A stretch of 64,000 bases of DNA from Himantopus leucocephalus (taxonomy: Eukaryota > Chordata > Aves > Charadriiformes > Recurvirostridae), in the NCBI GenBank assembly GCA_003993805.1, contig RSEF01000012.1:9226150-9290149 (forward strand), read 5' to 3'. The translations under genes were made by a program, and so were the position numbers. The notes below the pieces were generated by a model. That model saw nothing but the letters and a program-made list of their open reading frames with translations. It ran no database searches and was not told the origin of the DNA. This document shows positions 39,704 to 52,300 of this stretch, piece by piece (the first letter of the stretch is position 1; the number at the start of each line of letters is the position of its first letter).

Positions 39704-39775
39704 GGCTGCATTGCATAGTCAAAACCTTATCTGCTTTCCTTTGTAAAGGTAATGAGTTCAAATCCAGTGGGTGTT
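39704..39775 (+). other. tRNA-like A/B box pair, possible old SINE or tRNA remnant
   Basis: An A-box-like ttgcatagtc (39711-39720) is followed 44 bases later by a B-box-like gagttcaaatcc (39754-39765), the spacing found in tRNA genes and tRNA-derived SINEs. The T-stem and acceptor stem pair poorly (several mismatches), so this is not a functional tRNA gene. A chance match is possible. Confidence 0.2.
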
Positions 39776-42700
39776 TTGTTTTTTATTAAGAAAAGCCTTG
39801 TAACTTGTATTCTCCTAGTAACTAAGAGATTGATATACTTTCACCTCTTAATTAGTTTTTATCAACTGAAAGGTTCAGCACTTAATCATCATATGTAGCT
39901 TTATTTGGAAAACGAAGTAGAATATGCGACACAGCACCTCATTTCCATTGTTTGACACTCCTCTAGATTTTGCTGTGACCTAGGCAACTCGTTTCATACG
40001 ACACTCCCATTTTTCTTAATAATTTTTCCTCTTGACTCTCAAAATACTTCTAAAATGCATTTGGGGAGCAGTATCAGTCGTCACATAGCTAACTAACACC
40101 TGCAGGTTCAAGAAGTGTCAACTGAACACTGCAAGCAAGCCGACAAAAACTAATACCTTATGTTTGCAGAGGCAGCAACTAAGTTATAAAAATAGTTTTT
40201 CACTAATTTTGGATTGTAGGAGAGTAGTGAACCACCCCATGCTGCTGGCAAGGCTGAACAACTCCCTCACCCACCACCACGGGCTCTTCACCCATACACT
40301 CATTTACAACCAGCAAGCATGCTCCAACCTTCAAAGCCCAAACAAGGACAAAACCACCAAGGTCATTTATGTTGCTACAAGCAGTTTTAACTCCCAGCCA
40401 ACTCTGATCCTGAGAAACATGTGCAAAACGCTTTTTTTTTTTTTTTCTCCTAACAAAGCATGAAGCCCTAAAAACCTGTAACGGCTGATGCTCCTTACCT
40501 TCTCCGTTTTTCCAATCTAAAACCCATGTGCTAATGTAGGAGAATCACAAAAATGAGACACACAAAGGAGAAAGGAAATATCTAAGCTAGTTCTTCAGTT
40601 CCCCGTTGAGGGAGATTTCCCTTTTGTTAAATCCTTATTCCGTGAAATTGCTTACACTTTGCAGGCTGAAGCCTCTGTGAACACCTTGACTTTGTACACT
40701 CCAATTAATCTATAGCAGGTGCCGGCAATAGCATGGCCAAAGCCAGGTATGAGAATGGGTGACTGTTCCTCCAGCTCAGGGCTTGTGGGGCAATAGCAGG
40801 AGACAGCCCTGAACAAACACGTAGAGCCAGTCTTAGACGTTACCTTCGTGCAACCCCACTGACGCCAGTGAAAGGGGTTTATGAGAGACCTGCAGTATTT
40901 GCGCAATGTTAGATTGGGAAATTTCTCATCCACTGGTTATTAAATCTGCTGGGCAATCTCTCTTAAAGACTTATGTATTATACTTGGCTTTTAAATAGTG
41001 TCTTTCATGCCCTTTTAGCAGTTACAACCCATTCCAGAGAAATAAACTGAATAAACTGATTTGCAGTATACATCATGAAAAATACGTAATATTATTGAAG
41101 TGAAGATTAAATGAAATATATTTTCTACAACAAAACCATTATAATTATTGTTTTTACTACACCAGGATACAAAGATGAGTCAAACATGCTCAGTAATTAG
41201 GCTTTCATCATAGACCCTTGAAAAATAAACTCTGAATTAAAATGAAGAACACTTCTGTGTAACACTAAAACGGTTCAGAATGTGTTCTCACCAACTGAAT
41301 TTTTTCTGTTTCTGATACATGACACAGTCCATATAAACTATATAAGACCTCAATTATATAAGTAGCAATAAATAGTAATAAAAATTACCAAAAAAAAAGA
41401 CAGAGCAGTGACTTCTTGCATCAGAAAATTTCTCAGTGGTCTACCGTAACTATTGGTAGAATATCCAAAATAAGAATTGACTGAAAAGCCTTAGGAGAAA
41501 GATTCAGTGTAATTATACAGAGAGTATACAGAGATAGTGCACGTATAATAAACACAAACATTCATAAAAGAATTACAGCTCAGTTTACACTCTTCTTTCT
41601 ATGGTTCTGTACAATCTTCAATTGCTCAGCTGTGATTCCTACACAAATGTGGTGTATACAGTTGTATGTGATATCACTGTTCTCAACTCTCCCCAAAAAC
41701 ATGATGCAAGTTCTACCTGTAACCATAAAGACAGTAGTAGTTTCCTACAAAATTTTGATTACTTTCTAGTTAATGGTTTAATATACTATCACAGCTTTTT
41801 AAGTGTCTGTCTAGATATGAATAAATGTAGTTAAATATGACTGCAAGGTTGGAGTCTTTCTAAAATGAATAAAATCTTTTTGCTTGATGCCCTCTCCAAT
41901 CATTAAAAAAAAATAAAATCAAAAGAACTACTATTTAAAATACTAAATATATAGCCAAATTTTTTGCAGGTCTTTAGCAAAGGCGATCATTTACCATCAG
42001 ATACTTTTTTTTACATTATATTTTAAGAAACAACCTGTGCATTTCTGGGATCTACCCGAACACTCTGAAACAAAAATCAACTACTGTACCATGAATTCTT
42101 ACATAAGTGGATTATCTCTACGCATTTCATCGTGTTGATTGATGAACACAGCAACCTACTGATCTAATGGGCAAGATCTCAATAACATTTCTAAAACCTG
42201 AAATAACTTAAAGCACTAACTGAATCTGAAACGTAAGTAGTTCTTGTTCATTAGCAGTCCACTTGTGAAGTGCTCTTGCCCCATTACTGCCCTCTTCCAA
42301 GCCTTGTTATTTAACATTCCACTGTCAAAATAAAATATAACTATAGCTATGTCACCCTTAAACTTTCAAATATAGGGTTCTTTCCCCTCCATGTCTACTT
42401 AATAAGTAATTCTTATTATCTAGTGTAGCTAGGAATACATTATATGGTTGCCTTACATAACATTTTCTAGACAGCACAAAATTTGGGGGACAAATACTGC
42501 CACCTTTTGGCAATAGTCTATAACAAAAAAAAATGCCTGTTTTCTTATGCAAATCAATACTGTTCTAGTAAACATTTTTATTGTATTATTTTAGAAACTT
42601 ATACCCAGCAAACAAACTGAAGAAATAGGGTTCAACTGAAGTCAACCTGGAAAAACACCCCTACCTTTAGGATTGCTCTACACACTGTTTCTTAGCATAA

Positions 42701-43064
42701 ATCAGAGGAATCAGAGCTAGATTTTTTTCCCCTGGAGGACACTATGAGTAGAAAGCCCTGGTACACAACATCCATTATTACACAGGAAAATCCATTTGTT
42801 TAAAGATAAAAAGATGAAGTAAGGCACATAGGAATTATTTTATGAACAATTTTTTTTTCCATGCAGCACTGATTTAACCTTTGAGTAAGGTCTGCTCTAT
42901 GCATTAGGTCAGAAGACCGAAAGAAAAATTATTAAATAATTAACAATTTTATCATAATACAAATAATATATTGCCAACCCTAACTCTGGTATTTCTCACA
43001 TTTTCCATGTGGGAAATTACCTTGAAAACAATGGAAAGGACCTTGGACCGATTTTCATTTGGGG

Positions 43065-43065
43065 N

Positions 43066-43103
<38 letters not shown>
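43065..43103 (+). repeat. Poly-T run (38 T) preceded by a single N
   Basis: One ambiguous base (43065) followed by 38 T residues, next to ggggg on the left. It could be the reverse of a retroposed poly(A) tail or a homopolymer error. No matching element body was recognised to the left. Confidence 0.85.
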
Positions 43104-43108
<5 letters not shown>

Positions 43109-43226
43109 AGCTGAAATAAAATGGGTAAAACCAAATTCCATCATACAGCATGACAGTTACACTGGCATGGTTTCAACAGAAAGACCTTTACATCTGGTAA
43201 TTTATCTGATGGAAAAAATCATCAGG

Positions 43227-43380
43227 GATGGTTGAGTCACGATCCCTGGAGATATTTAAGATGTGTAGATGTGGCACTTAGGGACATGGTTTAGTGGTGG
43301 ACTTGGCAGTGTTAGGTTAACAGTTGGACTCGATGATCTTAAGGGTCTCTTCCAACCTAAATGACTCTATGATTCCATAG
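43227..43380 (+). mobile_element. CR1 LINE 3' tail fragment
   Basis: Homology to the 3' end of a bird CR1: ggttgagtca...ccctggagatatttaag, then gggacatggtttagtggtgg, then ttggactcgatgatctt, tccaacctaa and a diverged octamer end (atgactctatgattccatag, 43361-43380). It covers only about 154 bases of 3' sequence and is not autonomous. The subfamily differs from the CR1 at 36 kb, whose end is of the ggaagggacc type. Confidence 0.92.
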
Positions 43381-44204
43381 TGGTATTTTGCCATTGGAGC
43401 AAAGTAACTGTAATAGCAAAAGACCAGGCCAACATCAGAAAAGGAAAGGACAAAACAGATTTCCTAGTCATTTGCTGACAGCAGATGAACGATCAGGAGT
43501 TACACTACATTCTCACCAGAATTGTTTCATCATAATTAAAGGCATGCATATCATGTACAGCTGTATCCTAAAACAACATTAGTACCACACCTAACCATAT
43601 CATTATTGCCAAAGAAAATCCCCAAAAGTTATTATCTGGGACCAAAAGAGCTTCAGGAGACCAGCCTAACTCACAACTACCACCTTGATAGAGCAAGGCA
43701 AAAGACTTACTGTAATAAGAAATTAAGAGAACAGATCAGCCCTTGGATTCCTTCTGAGAAATGCAAAACAATACAGGTAGAATTCTCCTTTACAGGCAAC
43801 GTAAAACATGGACAGAAATTCTTGGGCAATAACTAGGAAATGGTTTGCGGCTTTAGAGGAGTACATACAGGTCTCAGAAAATACTGATAGCAAATGAACA
43901 AACCATCCCATGTGTATGAAATACTCTGAGAGGTCCAAAAGAGGTAGGAAATAGAGAGGACAAAGGAACAGCCAGAACAGGACAAGAGAGGGCCTAAGGA
44001 AACTTTTAAAAGTCTGTAAGTCAGCAGCATGAAGAAAGAAAAAATTAACATTGTTGTTATTTTTATTTTCACAAGATAATGTAAAAGCCAGAGCTTGCAC
44101 AGAACAGCAGAAAAGATGAAATAAGGTAGTAATAATAAAGCAAGACTAATTTGCAAGGAAATCAATATGCGAAGAAATCATATTAATAAGTTAAAGAATG
44201 AACA
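43381..44204. other. AT-rich stretch between CR1 tail and RT fragment
   Basis: Two open frames (43388-43582 and 43606-43836 plus, 43723-44100 minus) have no recognised domain. The sequence may be decayed upstream body of the reverse-transcriptase element at 44205-44490, but no endonuclease or linker motif could be read. Confidence 0.4.
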
Positions 44205-44490
44205 CAGAAAAGCAGATATATTTTTGTTAAAACAAATGCAATTATAGAAAGATCAGAAGAGTATTTTACCGAGCTTCTCAATGCTGAAATTCACAAAAGC
44301 AAACAACAATCGGCCTTTTTCCAGACAGCTGAGCCATTTGTAGAAGAATGAAATTGTGAAGAGCTTCAAGAGGCAATCAGAATACTGAGGGGTAACAAAA
44401 GCACCAGGTGTGAGTAATCTTGCCACTGAATTATCCAAAACAAGAGGGGAAAAGGAAGTCAAATGCTTTATGGGGCTATTTGGTTGGTTT
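44205..44490 (+). pseudogene. Decayed non-CR1 LINE reverse-transcriptase fragment (RTE-like)
   Basis: Two frames carry the conserved junction between the linker and reverse-transcriptase domain of non-LTR retrotransposons. In the first frame (from 44226) the codons read KTNAIIERSEEYFTELLN, then after a stop at 44349-44351, EELQEAIRILRGNK. A single extra A at 44400 shifts the frame, and the second frame continues APGVSNLATELSKT and RGEKEVKCFMGLF. The motif pattern (E-R-x-x-E-Y-F-x-E-L-L-N, then E-E-x-x-E-A-I-x-x-L-x-x-N-K-A-P-G-V) is characteristic of RTE-clade and related LINEs, and differs from the CR1 type, which has a K-S-x-G-P-D-G-I version. Beyond 44490 homology is lost. It is certainly inactive: a stop, a frameshift and no complete domain. 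Confidence 0.65.
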
Positions 44491-44681
44491 GAGTTTGGGG
44501 AAAATTTTCAAGCATAAAAGAGAGATATATGCTGTATTCCAGTTTTAAAACTTAAAGCCTACTCTTTTGCAGAAAACTAATCCGATATTGGAGAATAGCG
44601 TTTAGAAGCTTAAAAGGCTATTTTGAAAATCAGTTACATTGCACCAGAATGTTAAATATGTATATATCTTACGCAAATGTC

Positions 44682-44726
44682 GGAGGGGGTTTTGGTTGGT
44701 TTTTTGTTATTGTTGCTTTGTTTTTA
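44682..44726 (+). repeat. G/T-rich low-complexity tract
   Basis: ggaggggg followed by T/G units (ttttggttgg, ttttttgtt). It lies 190 bases downstream of the reverse-transcriptase fragment and may be unrelated to it. Confidence 0.55.
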
Positions 44727-45332
44727 ATTGTATTAAACACAAATAATCTATTAAAACAGGAACTGTCTTCACAATTAATAGCTCACCCCCTTTAAAGGCT
44801 AACTGTATTGAAAACAAGCGACTAACCTCATACCATATGGAATTTCATTGATTTAATGGAATTTCAGCAGTATAATTCTGCTTTTACTACTGGGAGTTAT
44901 GAAAGCAGATGAAGGGTAGCAGAGCACAGCAGAGCCTACTACCTGTCTGGCACCATAACCACCCCGCACAGATGGAAGAGGGATATGGTACAGGCTTCCA
45001 GGCTTCCACATCACACAATTCACAGCTCTTTGGAGCAGTATGACAGTACATACTGCTTAAAAAGTATTTTGCTACTGTCAGCAGGACTTCCATCTGGAGA
45101 TTGCCGTGTTCCCAACACACATATTACACCACTTGCTGAAGAATGCACCATTTACAGTCTTTTCAAAATCATGTCCTGGTGGTCAGGCTTAATGTCTTTA
45201 ATATCCTTCCCTTGACAGTTTTCAGCTGACTGAGGATTTTTTTAGGACTCTTAGATAGAAAGGCAAGGCATAGGGGTGTAGAACAGTATCATTATCTTGG
45301 CAGCCTCTGATTTTCTGCTGGTGCTGAGGTTA

Positions 45333-45407
45333 GGGGGATTTTTTTTTTTTGGTTGGGTTTTTTTGTTGTTGTTTTGGGGTTTTGGGTTGTTTTTTTTCTT
45401 TTTTGCA
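45333..45407 (+). repeat. G/T-rich low-complexity tract
   Basis: Starts ggggg, then T12, ggttggg, further T runs, gggg, ggg and a final T-rich part. It is one of five similar plus-strand tracts in the window. Confidence 0.6.
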
Positions 45408-48400
45408 CATGCTGCTTAGTCTGATTCTTATGAACTATCTAAGCCTCTTTTTCTTCCAATGGGTGTTTAGACTGTTTGAAAATGTAATTCAAATAAAAAT
45501 ACATATGCAAGATGTTTCCCATGAATCTTTAAGAAGTGTGAATGATAGCTAAGTCATAAACCAATAAAAATTACAAGGTCAATTTTATTACACAAACGCG
45601 TAACAGACCATGTAAATTGTAATTAAATCCTCAGGTTTTGGAAGTTGTGATATTACTTTCTTCTTCAGACATTCAGTAGAGATTTCCGCTGAAACCCAGA
45701 GATCTCCACTGATATATCTAGGAAAATATTTCAGTTCCCCATTAACGCAGTCAAAAGCACAAAGTAGAAGCCCTTATATAATAGTATAATAGTACAGTAC
45801 TAGTAAGTACAGTAATGCAGCAGTCCCATGTATAAACATGGGTATTGATATATTAATTCAGATCACGTTTTGATACAAAGGTTGCACTGACCATCATGAC
45901 GCTTAACTGTCTGATGAGATAAGGTACATGGAAGAATAGCATAATGTCTTAATTATCCTTTATATACGTGTGTTGTATATATTAACTTATAACATCTACA
46001 AAAAACACAGTCACAGGAAATTGCAAGTCCAACCCATTTGCCCCCTACCCTGTTTGTGCAGGCATCAGAGAGAGATCTGCTTCATCACCTCCAAAGAAAG
46101 TTATTGTCCCATAGTATTTTACCAGGCAGATATTTTGTCTTTAATCCTCACTGCTTGTTCTGATAAAGTGAATCAATGCAACAAAACCATCTTAAAAGAA
46201 TTATTCTGAAGAAACTAGCTAGGACAGAACCTAATAGAAAGTCCCAATACAGTAATTTTGAACATTTTCAGTCCCATTCTTATAAGCAGTTTCAGAGATA
46301 AAACTTCCATTTATGCAGACTATACTGGTTTGGGCTAGTTTCCCAAATCATCTACATTGCGATACAGGTTTGTACTGTTTATAAAATAATTTTATCTCCA
46401 TTTTAAAAGACTGCAGAAAAACTAAGGAAAAATTTACCACACTAAGTGAGCCAACACAGTAATGATACTGGGTTTTTTTGACTCCCATCGCTATTTTGCT
46501 TTATGTTTACATTTTTTCTAATGCCATGCAAGTATCAAACGATATGCTAATGATAAGCCACAGTGGCAGTGACGGATAACACTTTAAAGGTGAAATGCAT
46601 AATTCTCTAATAACCTTGGTAGCATAGTCACCTTCCCCGAAACACACAGGGCAAAGCCACTCTTTTTGCATCACATCACCCAGCCTCAGAAATTAAGAAA
46701 TAAACTTCAGATTTTGGTCTTTTTTCTGTTTTGATTTTAGTACATCTAGGGCTAAAACCTATTTGGAACTGTTGCTTCTTCAAAACGGATAGCATTTTGC
46801 TTCAGGTTCAACTGTTAAAAGGACAAAAAAAAGATACCTTTAGCACTGTAAGACAGCTTTCTGCAGGTATACTGGTAAAGCTGCACAAAACTATCTGTTC
46901 AGCCACCTTAAACTGCAGTATTGAATTCTTGAGTTTTGCGTGGCAATTGTTATATTCAAATATTGTTTATGCATAAAGATCAAACCTTGAAAAATTACGT
47001 GTTGTGCTCTGTTGAGACGTCTAACTATTTACATCCCCAAAGTAGTTTGGAGTCATTCACTTCGCAGCTCATTTAACAGATTTTACACAGATTTCTTCCA
47101 CCTCAATTAATATTGCCTAAAACACTACAAATTGTGAAATTCTTTCACATTAAAGAGAAAACAAATACGAGAAACGTTTCAAACAACCCGCATCTAAAAA
47201 CTATCACCTTTACATTACAACATGAAACGCTACACCGTCTTCGCATCACTTCACATCTTGCAACCAGAAAGCATACTTTATTCAGCCTATTTTGTCTTTG
47301 CACACTATTGTAGGCAAATGTTTTAAAAAACTTTTCTCTAAGAATTCAAAAGCTGAGCCCTGTGTTTTCGAGTCATATATTAATATTGTTACAGCACAGA
47401 TTTTTGAACAACTGCAAGACTGAGAGGTTTTACAAATACTGACCAATTTGTGTTTAAAAATAAAACCTACAAGAGATGTTAATAGGTAGCAAAATAGCTT
47501 AATTTGAAGCATGAATAGGCTCGAATTGCACATTTTGATCCTGAATCAGGGTATTATACTACCTCTGACACCATACATGAGTGTCAGCACGTTAAGTTCC
47601 AGCGGTACCCTAGCCTCCCACAAATACACCCTTTTCCTCTTCCCAAAAAATGATGCCTATGCGACAGTTCCTTTTTAATTTTAGTAATGTTACTTGAGTT
47701 GATATTGCTTTTTAGCTGTTACTTTTCAGTTATTCATATGCTTTTCTTAACCTACACATTAACATTGCATACAGTGGCGAGAGCAAGGACACAGGAATGT
47801 GCTTTGTACTTGGAGTGGACAAAAGGAAAATAAGAAGCTATTTGCCATGTGTTCCTGTTAGAGTTCATTCTGCTCTTGTGAAAGGTAAACCTACCTCCCA
47901 CTGGCTTTTTATTGTGGAAAGTTCAACCGCACCACAGAAATGAAGCCATTAATGATGCTTTTCATACTGGAATTACATATTCGTTCACATCCATTTGCAA
48001 ATCTCCAATGGCAATTTGAGAGCTATTTTTCCGGAGTCCCTAAGTGTGGAATTCACTCAAAGGTCTCTCCGGAACGGTATCTGGCAGAATTCAGATTCCT
48101 CTATCCCATGAGTTTAGAAGGCGAGTAGCAAGTGGTCAGTATCAGCTACAAGACACATTCATCAAAAAAGTTCAAATTCATCCTTTGTCCAGATCAGGAT
48201 TTAGAAGTTTGGGAACACCCAAAGCAGCACCACCAGGAACCCCCAATAGCTCTGGGTTCAAGGGAGTGAATTTTCAGACAGGAGAACTCAATCCGTTTCA
48301 GCCAAGTTCCCAGAATAAACTCCTTCACATCATTCACATTGCCTACCAATCAAGAGTCCACTCAGGAAAGCCAAACGTAAAATTACTTTCTCAGAAATTA

Positions 48401-48413
48401 TTGTGAATCTTAC

Positions 48414-48440
48414 TTTTTTTTTTTTCCCCCAAAAAAAAAA
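48414..48440. repeat. T12-C5-A10 hairpin-capable run
   Basis: Twelve T, five C and ten A in direct succession form a perfect 10-bp T/A stem with a five-base loop. It may be an artefact of simple-repeat growth, and such runs are prone to sequencing error. Confidence 0.6.
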
Positions 48441-49225
48441 GCGCTCCAAACTTATGTAGGTTTACAGCAAAGGCATCTGCTCGCCTTGTTAGCAGCCAGC
48501 TCTGTATCACCAGGGTTGTGCAGCTCCGGGACACGAGGGAGTCAGCACACAGTTGTCCGAGTATACAGACTACTGCTAAGTCTTTTTGGAGAACTCTGTG
48601 TTGTTGGGGTTATTGTACTTAATCCATTTTGGTTCCCTAAGGAAGTAAGTATTTATAAGTAAATAAATAGGTAAAGATTTTAGAGTTTTTTCAATGAGCT
48701 ACCAGGATAAAATAATAATCTGCACAGATGCTTTAACAGCACTGAGAGGAGCCAGTTCTGTCAGAGACATAGAAATCATTCCAATTTCAATTTCACATCA
48801 AGTGTTAGCGAAGGGCTTCAGAGCAGGCGTCTGTGACCCAGCCAGCTCTGCTCTGGTTTCAGAGCGATTTGCCTTCCGTGGAGGCTCCCTTTCACAGTCA
48901 CTCCTTGTAAATCTCTTATTCAGAATACAGGTTTGGGGACTTCAAAGCCAATTAATCCTGTCCTTTAGTCCGAGAGAAAAATCACAAAGCTTACTGTCTC
49001 TACAGCCTGACTATGGATATAGGCAAACAAAACAAAATCAAACAAGCTGTTCCTTCAGCTAGCAGAGAAGGTGCACTGTGGAGGGGGAAGGTTTAGGAAT
49101 AGTATGCCTTGCTCATTAAAATGTAGTTAGATTAATATTACAAGTACATCTTCTGCAGCTGCATTCATGGAATTACCAGCACCCAGCTAAAGAGTGCGTG
49201 CAGACATCTGTGGATCCTTCCCAGG

Positions 49226-49233
49226 TATAAAAG
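49226..49233 (+). promoter_or_regulatory. TATA box match
   Basis: A perfect tataaaag in a GC-flanked context (ccagg upstream, ggctg downstream). A methionine codon lies 39 bases after the first base of the box, so if a transcript starts near 49255-49260 its leader would be very short. A TATA match alone is weak evidence for a promoter. Confidence 0.25.
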
Positions 49234-49264
49234 GGCTGATACCAGCCAGAGGAGAGCTACAGAG

Positions 49265-49390
49265 ATGGAAGAGAGCACAGCTCACAAGCCTCTCTTCACA
49301 GAAGGCAGCTACCTACGGAAAGCAGCATGGCCGTGGGGAGGGAATGCTAATTCTGGACTGGTTTATTATCTGCTTGAAGTAATGAAGTGA
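49265..49390 (+). CDS. Small open reading frame (41 residues) downstream of a TATA box
   Basis: The frame begins MEESTAHKPLFTEG and ends LLEVMK before a TGA at 49388. It has no recognised domain and no signal peptide. It is offered only because it follows a good TATA match at a plausible distance. A donor-like GAA/gtaatg near its end (about 49378) could alternatively make it the start of a longer spliced message. Frames this short are common by chance. Confidence 0.12.
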   Translation: MEESTAHKPLFTEGSYLRKAAWPWGGNANSGLVYYLLEVMK

Positions 49391-52300
49391 GCCAGGGTGG
49401 CATCTCATCCTTGAGGTTTAAGGTTTATTTTCAAATCCAAAGAAAATGAAGCTCAGGGATACTGTGAACTCAGACTGACAGATTTCACACAGCTTACCCC
49501 AAAATTAATAAATGCCTTGGTGGTATTCCTTCCTTTCTTTAATTAAGTGATTACCAGATAGAGTAGATCGGAGTATTAAAATTAAAGGCTACACCAAATC
49601 TTATTACTAGTTTTGCTGTTCTGCAACTCCAGTGAGAATTTTACCATTTCTAGAAAGTCTCTATATTTCTGCTTACTTTTTTGTCTTGTTCCAAGGCAAA
49701 TTTGATGCCAGTTCCAGAAGATGGGGAAGTGCTATACAGAATTAATTTCAGCTGCAATTCCTATTTCAAAGTATCTCTTTGAAGGTAGTACATGCAGCAG
49801 ATTTGATATTCTCAGAACATATGCATCACTGCATATCTTGCCTGACAGTTTAAGTGAGATATCTAAGTATTCTTTCTTGATTGCAGTATTCCACATTTCA
49901 CTTAAGTCCCACAAAATCCTCTGCTGTCAACATTTCCCTGCCATATCGAACAGTACTTATCACGACACATTCTGAATTATAAGGAACATCCACAGGGCAG
50001 AACTACCACGTATGCCCCATGGCAAAAGTCTGATTAATTGCTAAAATGAGAAAGAGATCCAAAACACTGCCTGGGGACCACTTTGCAACAGTATCTCTTG
50101 CAATTGTCAAAGGCAGGTTTCTAGGGGAAAAAAGGTCCTTTATGAACCGTTGAAACTATCAGTACAAGAGCTGCACATACATCAAAACTGCAGAAAAGGA
50201 AACAGCCCTCAGGTTTAAAAATAGAGCTTGATAAAAAACAAAAAAGCACAAAGCTGACTTTTGTCAAAAATTAAACTCGATTAAATACTTGTCAGGGTTT
50301 TTTGTGTGTGTGAGGAAAGAATGGCATTTCTAGCAAAAATGAGACCTCTGAATACACGACAGCCAACCAGCGGGGGCTCTCATCCAAAGAGCTGGGCACC
50401 TGCGTTCATATACTCGTATTTGGGCGTTACGGATCCCAGATTGAGCTGACCTTAAAAAACACCCTCCCTGCAACAGAAACTGATGAGCTCCAAATTTTTC
50501 TTACTTCATTTTAGCTTATTTAGCTTTCTACACAGAAATCTATCTCCTTACTAGCAAGCTGCCGAGTCTGGGCTTTTCAGGCTGTAACTACTCCAGGGCA
50601 GACTACACACTTCCCCTCCTGCACCTGAGAGCAGGTATGTGCACTCAGATTGCGGAGTCCATCTAGACCACCATTCAGTCTCACAAGTGGCCAAAAGAAG
50701 AAATCCAAGGAAGCACAAAATGACAACGTACCTGTGTATGATAGTGCTCTGGAGTACTCTGCCAAGTTTCCAGTCTGCAGCTCTGGGACTTCAAGAGAAC
50801 TGTGCATCTCCCTTTAGGCATTGCACTGGAAAACAGAGCAGCCGCTTGCTCTCCAATTCTTCCTACCGTTTATGATGTTACTGACTCGTTTTAAATACAC
50901 CATCCCTCAGTTCTCTTTTTTCCAGAGTGAGGAATCCACATGTATGTAATCCACTTGGAATAAAGTCATTCATACCCACGATTGTCTTTGCTTCCCTTCT
51001 CTATACTTTTAAAGTTCATTATTGCCTTCCTAAGACACAAAGACCCGAACCACGCACTGCTGAGGGTGCAGCTGCACTGCAAACTATGGTTTTCCTCGGC
51101 AGACAGCTTACACAGAAATTAGGGAGTTCACAGGGGCCTTTATCACACCCAAAACCATGAAGTGAAAAGCCCCAGCATAAACCAGAACACAGCTACCAAA
51201 TCACGAGTGAAGCTTTGAGGTCTAAAGCACGATCATACAGACCGACCTGATGAACCCTGAAGGCTTGAGCCAGCTGCCTGCCCGCGCTACATCTCTTGCT
51301 AGGACTGTAAGACCTTGGCCACTGCTAAAATGAAAGCTTATGATCTTTTCTGTTACATCACTGGCATCGTTATGCCATTCACAACATCGTAATACCATTT
51401 GCATTCACCTACAAGAAACACATATATATATTTTGGAAAAAAAATAATAATCTGTGTTCTAGGATTTCAAGTGTCTTCCCTGAGTTCATACTTCAGTGAG
51501 AAATTTAAGAACTCAAGCCTGTATTCAAATAATTATCCCCACTCACCCCCCCCAAGAATAAAGTTTGACCATCTCTAAGGCAAAAAGAATTCCTTGTTAC
51601 TTTGAAGGTGGGATTTTCCCAGTATTTTTCACATTTTAAAAACATATCTAGCTTTCTATTATCTAACATTGCAGAATCCCACCATTTTTTAAATAAAATA
51701 GTTGTTTTCTGTGCTACCTATTTTGACATCAAAAGGAATTAGAGAGAACAGAAATAATGGAAGTGTGTTTAGCATTAACAGGCAAGGAGGAGAAGCAGCA
51801 ACAGAAGAGAGCGCTGTTTAAGACAGCTGAAGCCCTGAAAAGGTTTCCCAGGCCCCAGAAAAGGGATGGGGAGCTCTCCAGCTCTGCATTAAGAAACTGG
51901 AAGTTAAGACATGGAATTGAGTTCCTTTTCAATTGTCACACATTTACTGTGTGATATGGGACATTTTAACTTATCCTATCTTACAATTTATAAAATAAAA
52001 ACATTTCTCTATTCTCTTCTCCCTAAAGAATTGACGAGATTGAAAACTCCGTGATTCACAACAAGCCTTGAGATCTTTAGGGATCACCAGAAAGAGAAGC
52101 ATGGTTTCAGCAGAATTATTGAGGACATCACCTTTATTAACAGTGAGATTATATTAAGTTTACGAAGTTTAAATCTAATGTAACTTTTAACATTTATAGA
52201 GCTTTTTCTCAAGACCGTAAACACGACATTGCCCAACTGCCTGTGGTATGAGGTCTTAGGGGAGCAGAGATTTTTTTTTTTTCTTCTTTAAGAACTACAA

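Larger units (their letters stand above)
36587..43064. other. AT-rich non-coding stretch
   Basis: No gene is supported. It holds an (AAAG)n run near 37551-37569, the pyrimidine-rich segment at 38190-38740, a tRNA-like A/B box pair at 39704-39775, and a T16 run near 40432-40446. The 93-codon minus frame at 40652-40933 shows no recognised domain. A weak CTCF-like core (gccaccttttgg) lies at about 42499-42510. Confidence 0.5.
44491..49225. other. AT-rich non-coding stretch
   Basis: No gene is supported. G/T tracts at 44682-44726 and 45333-45407 are listed separately, as is the T12C5A10 hairpin. The 122-codon plus frame at 48694-49062 and 120-codon frame at 48044-48406 lack domains and are of chance length for this composition. 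Confidence 0.5.

Noticed and set aside
40652..40933. 93-codon minus-strand frame ending in VFTEASACKV
   Set aside because: Looks protein-like at first reading but has no recognised family, and its donor-like site near 40841 falls mid-frame without a matching acceptor.
42499..42510. Second CTCF-like core (gccaccttttgg)
   Set aside because: Two mismatches at informative positions.
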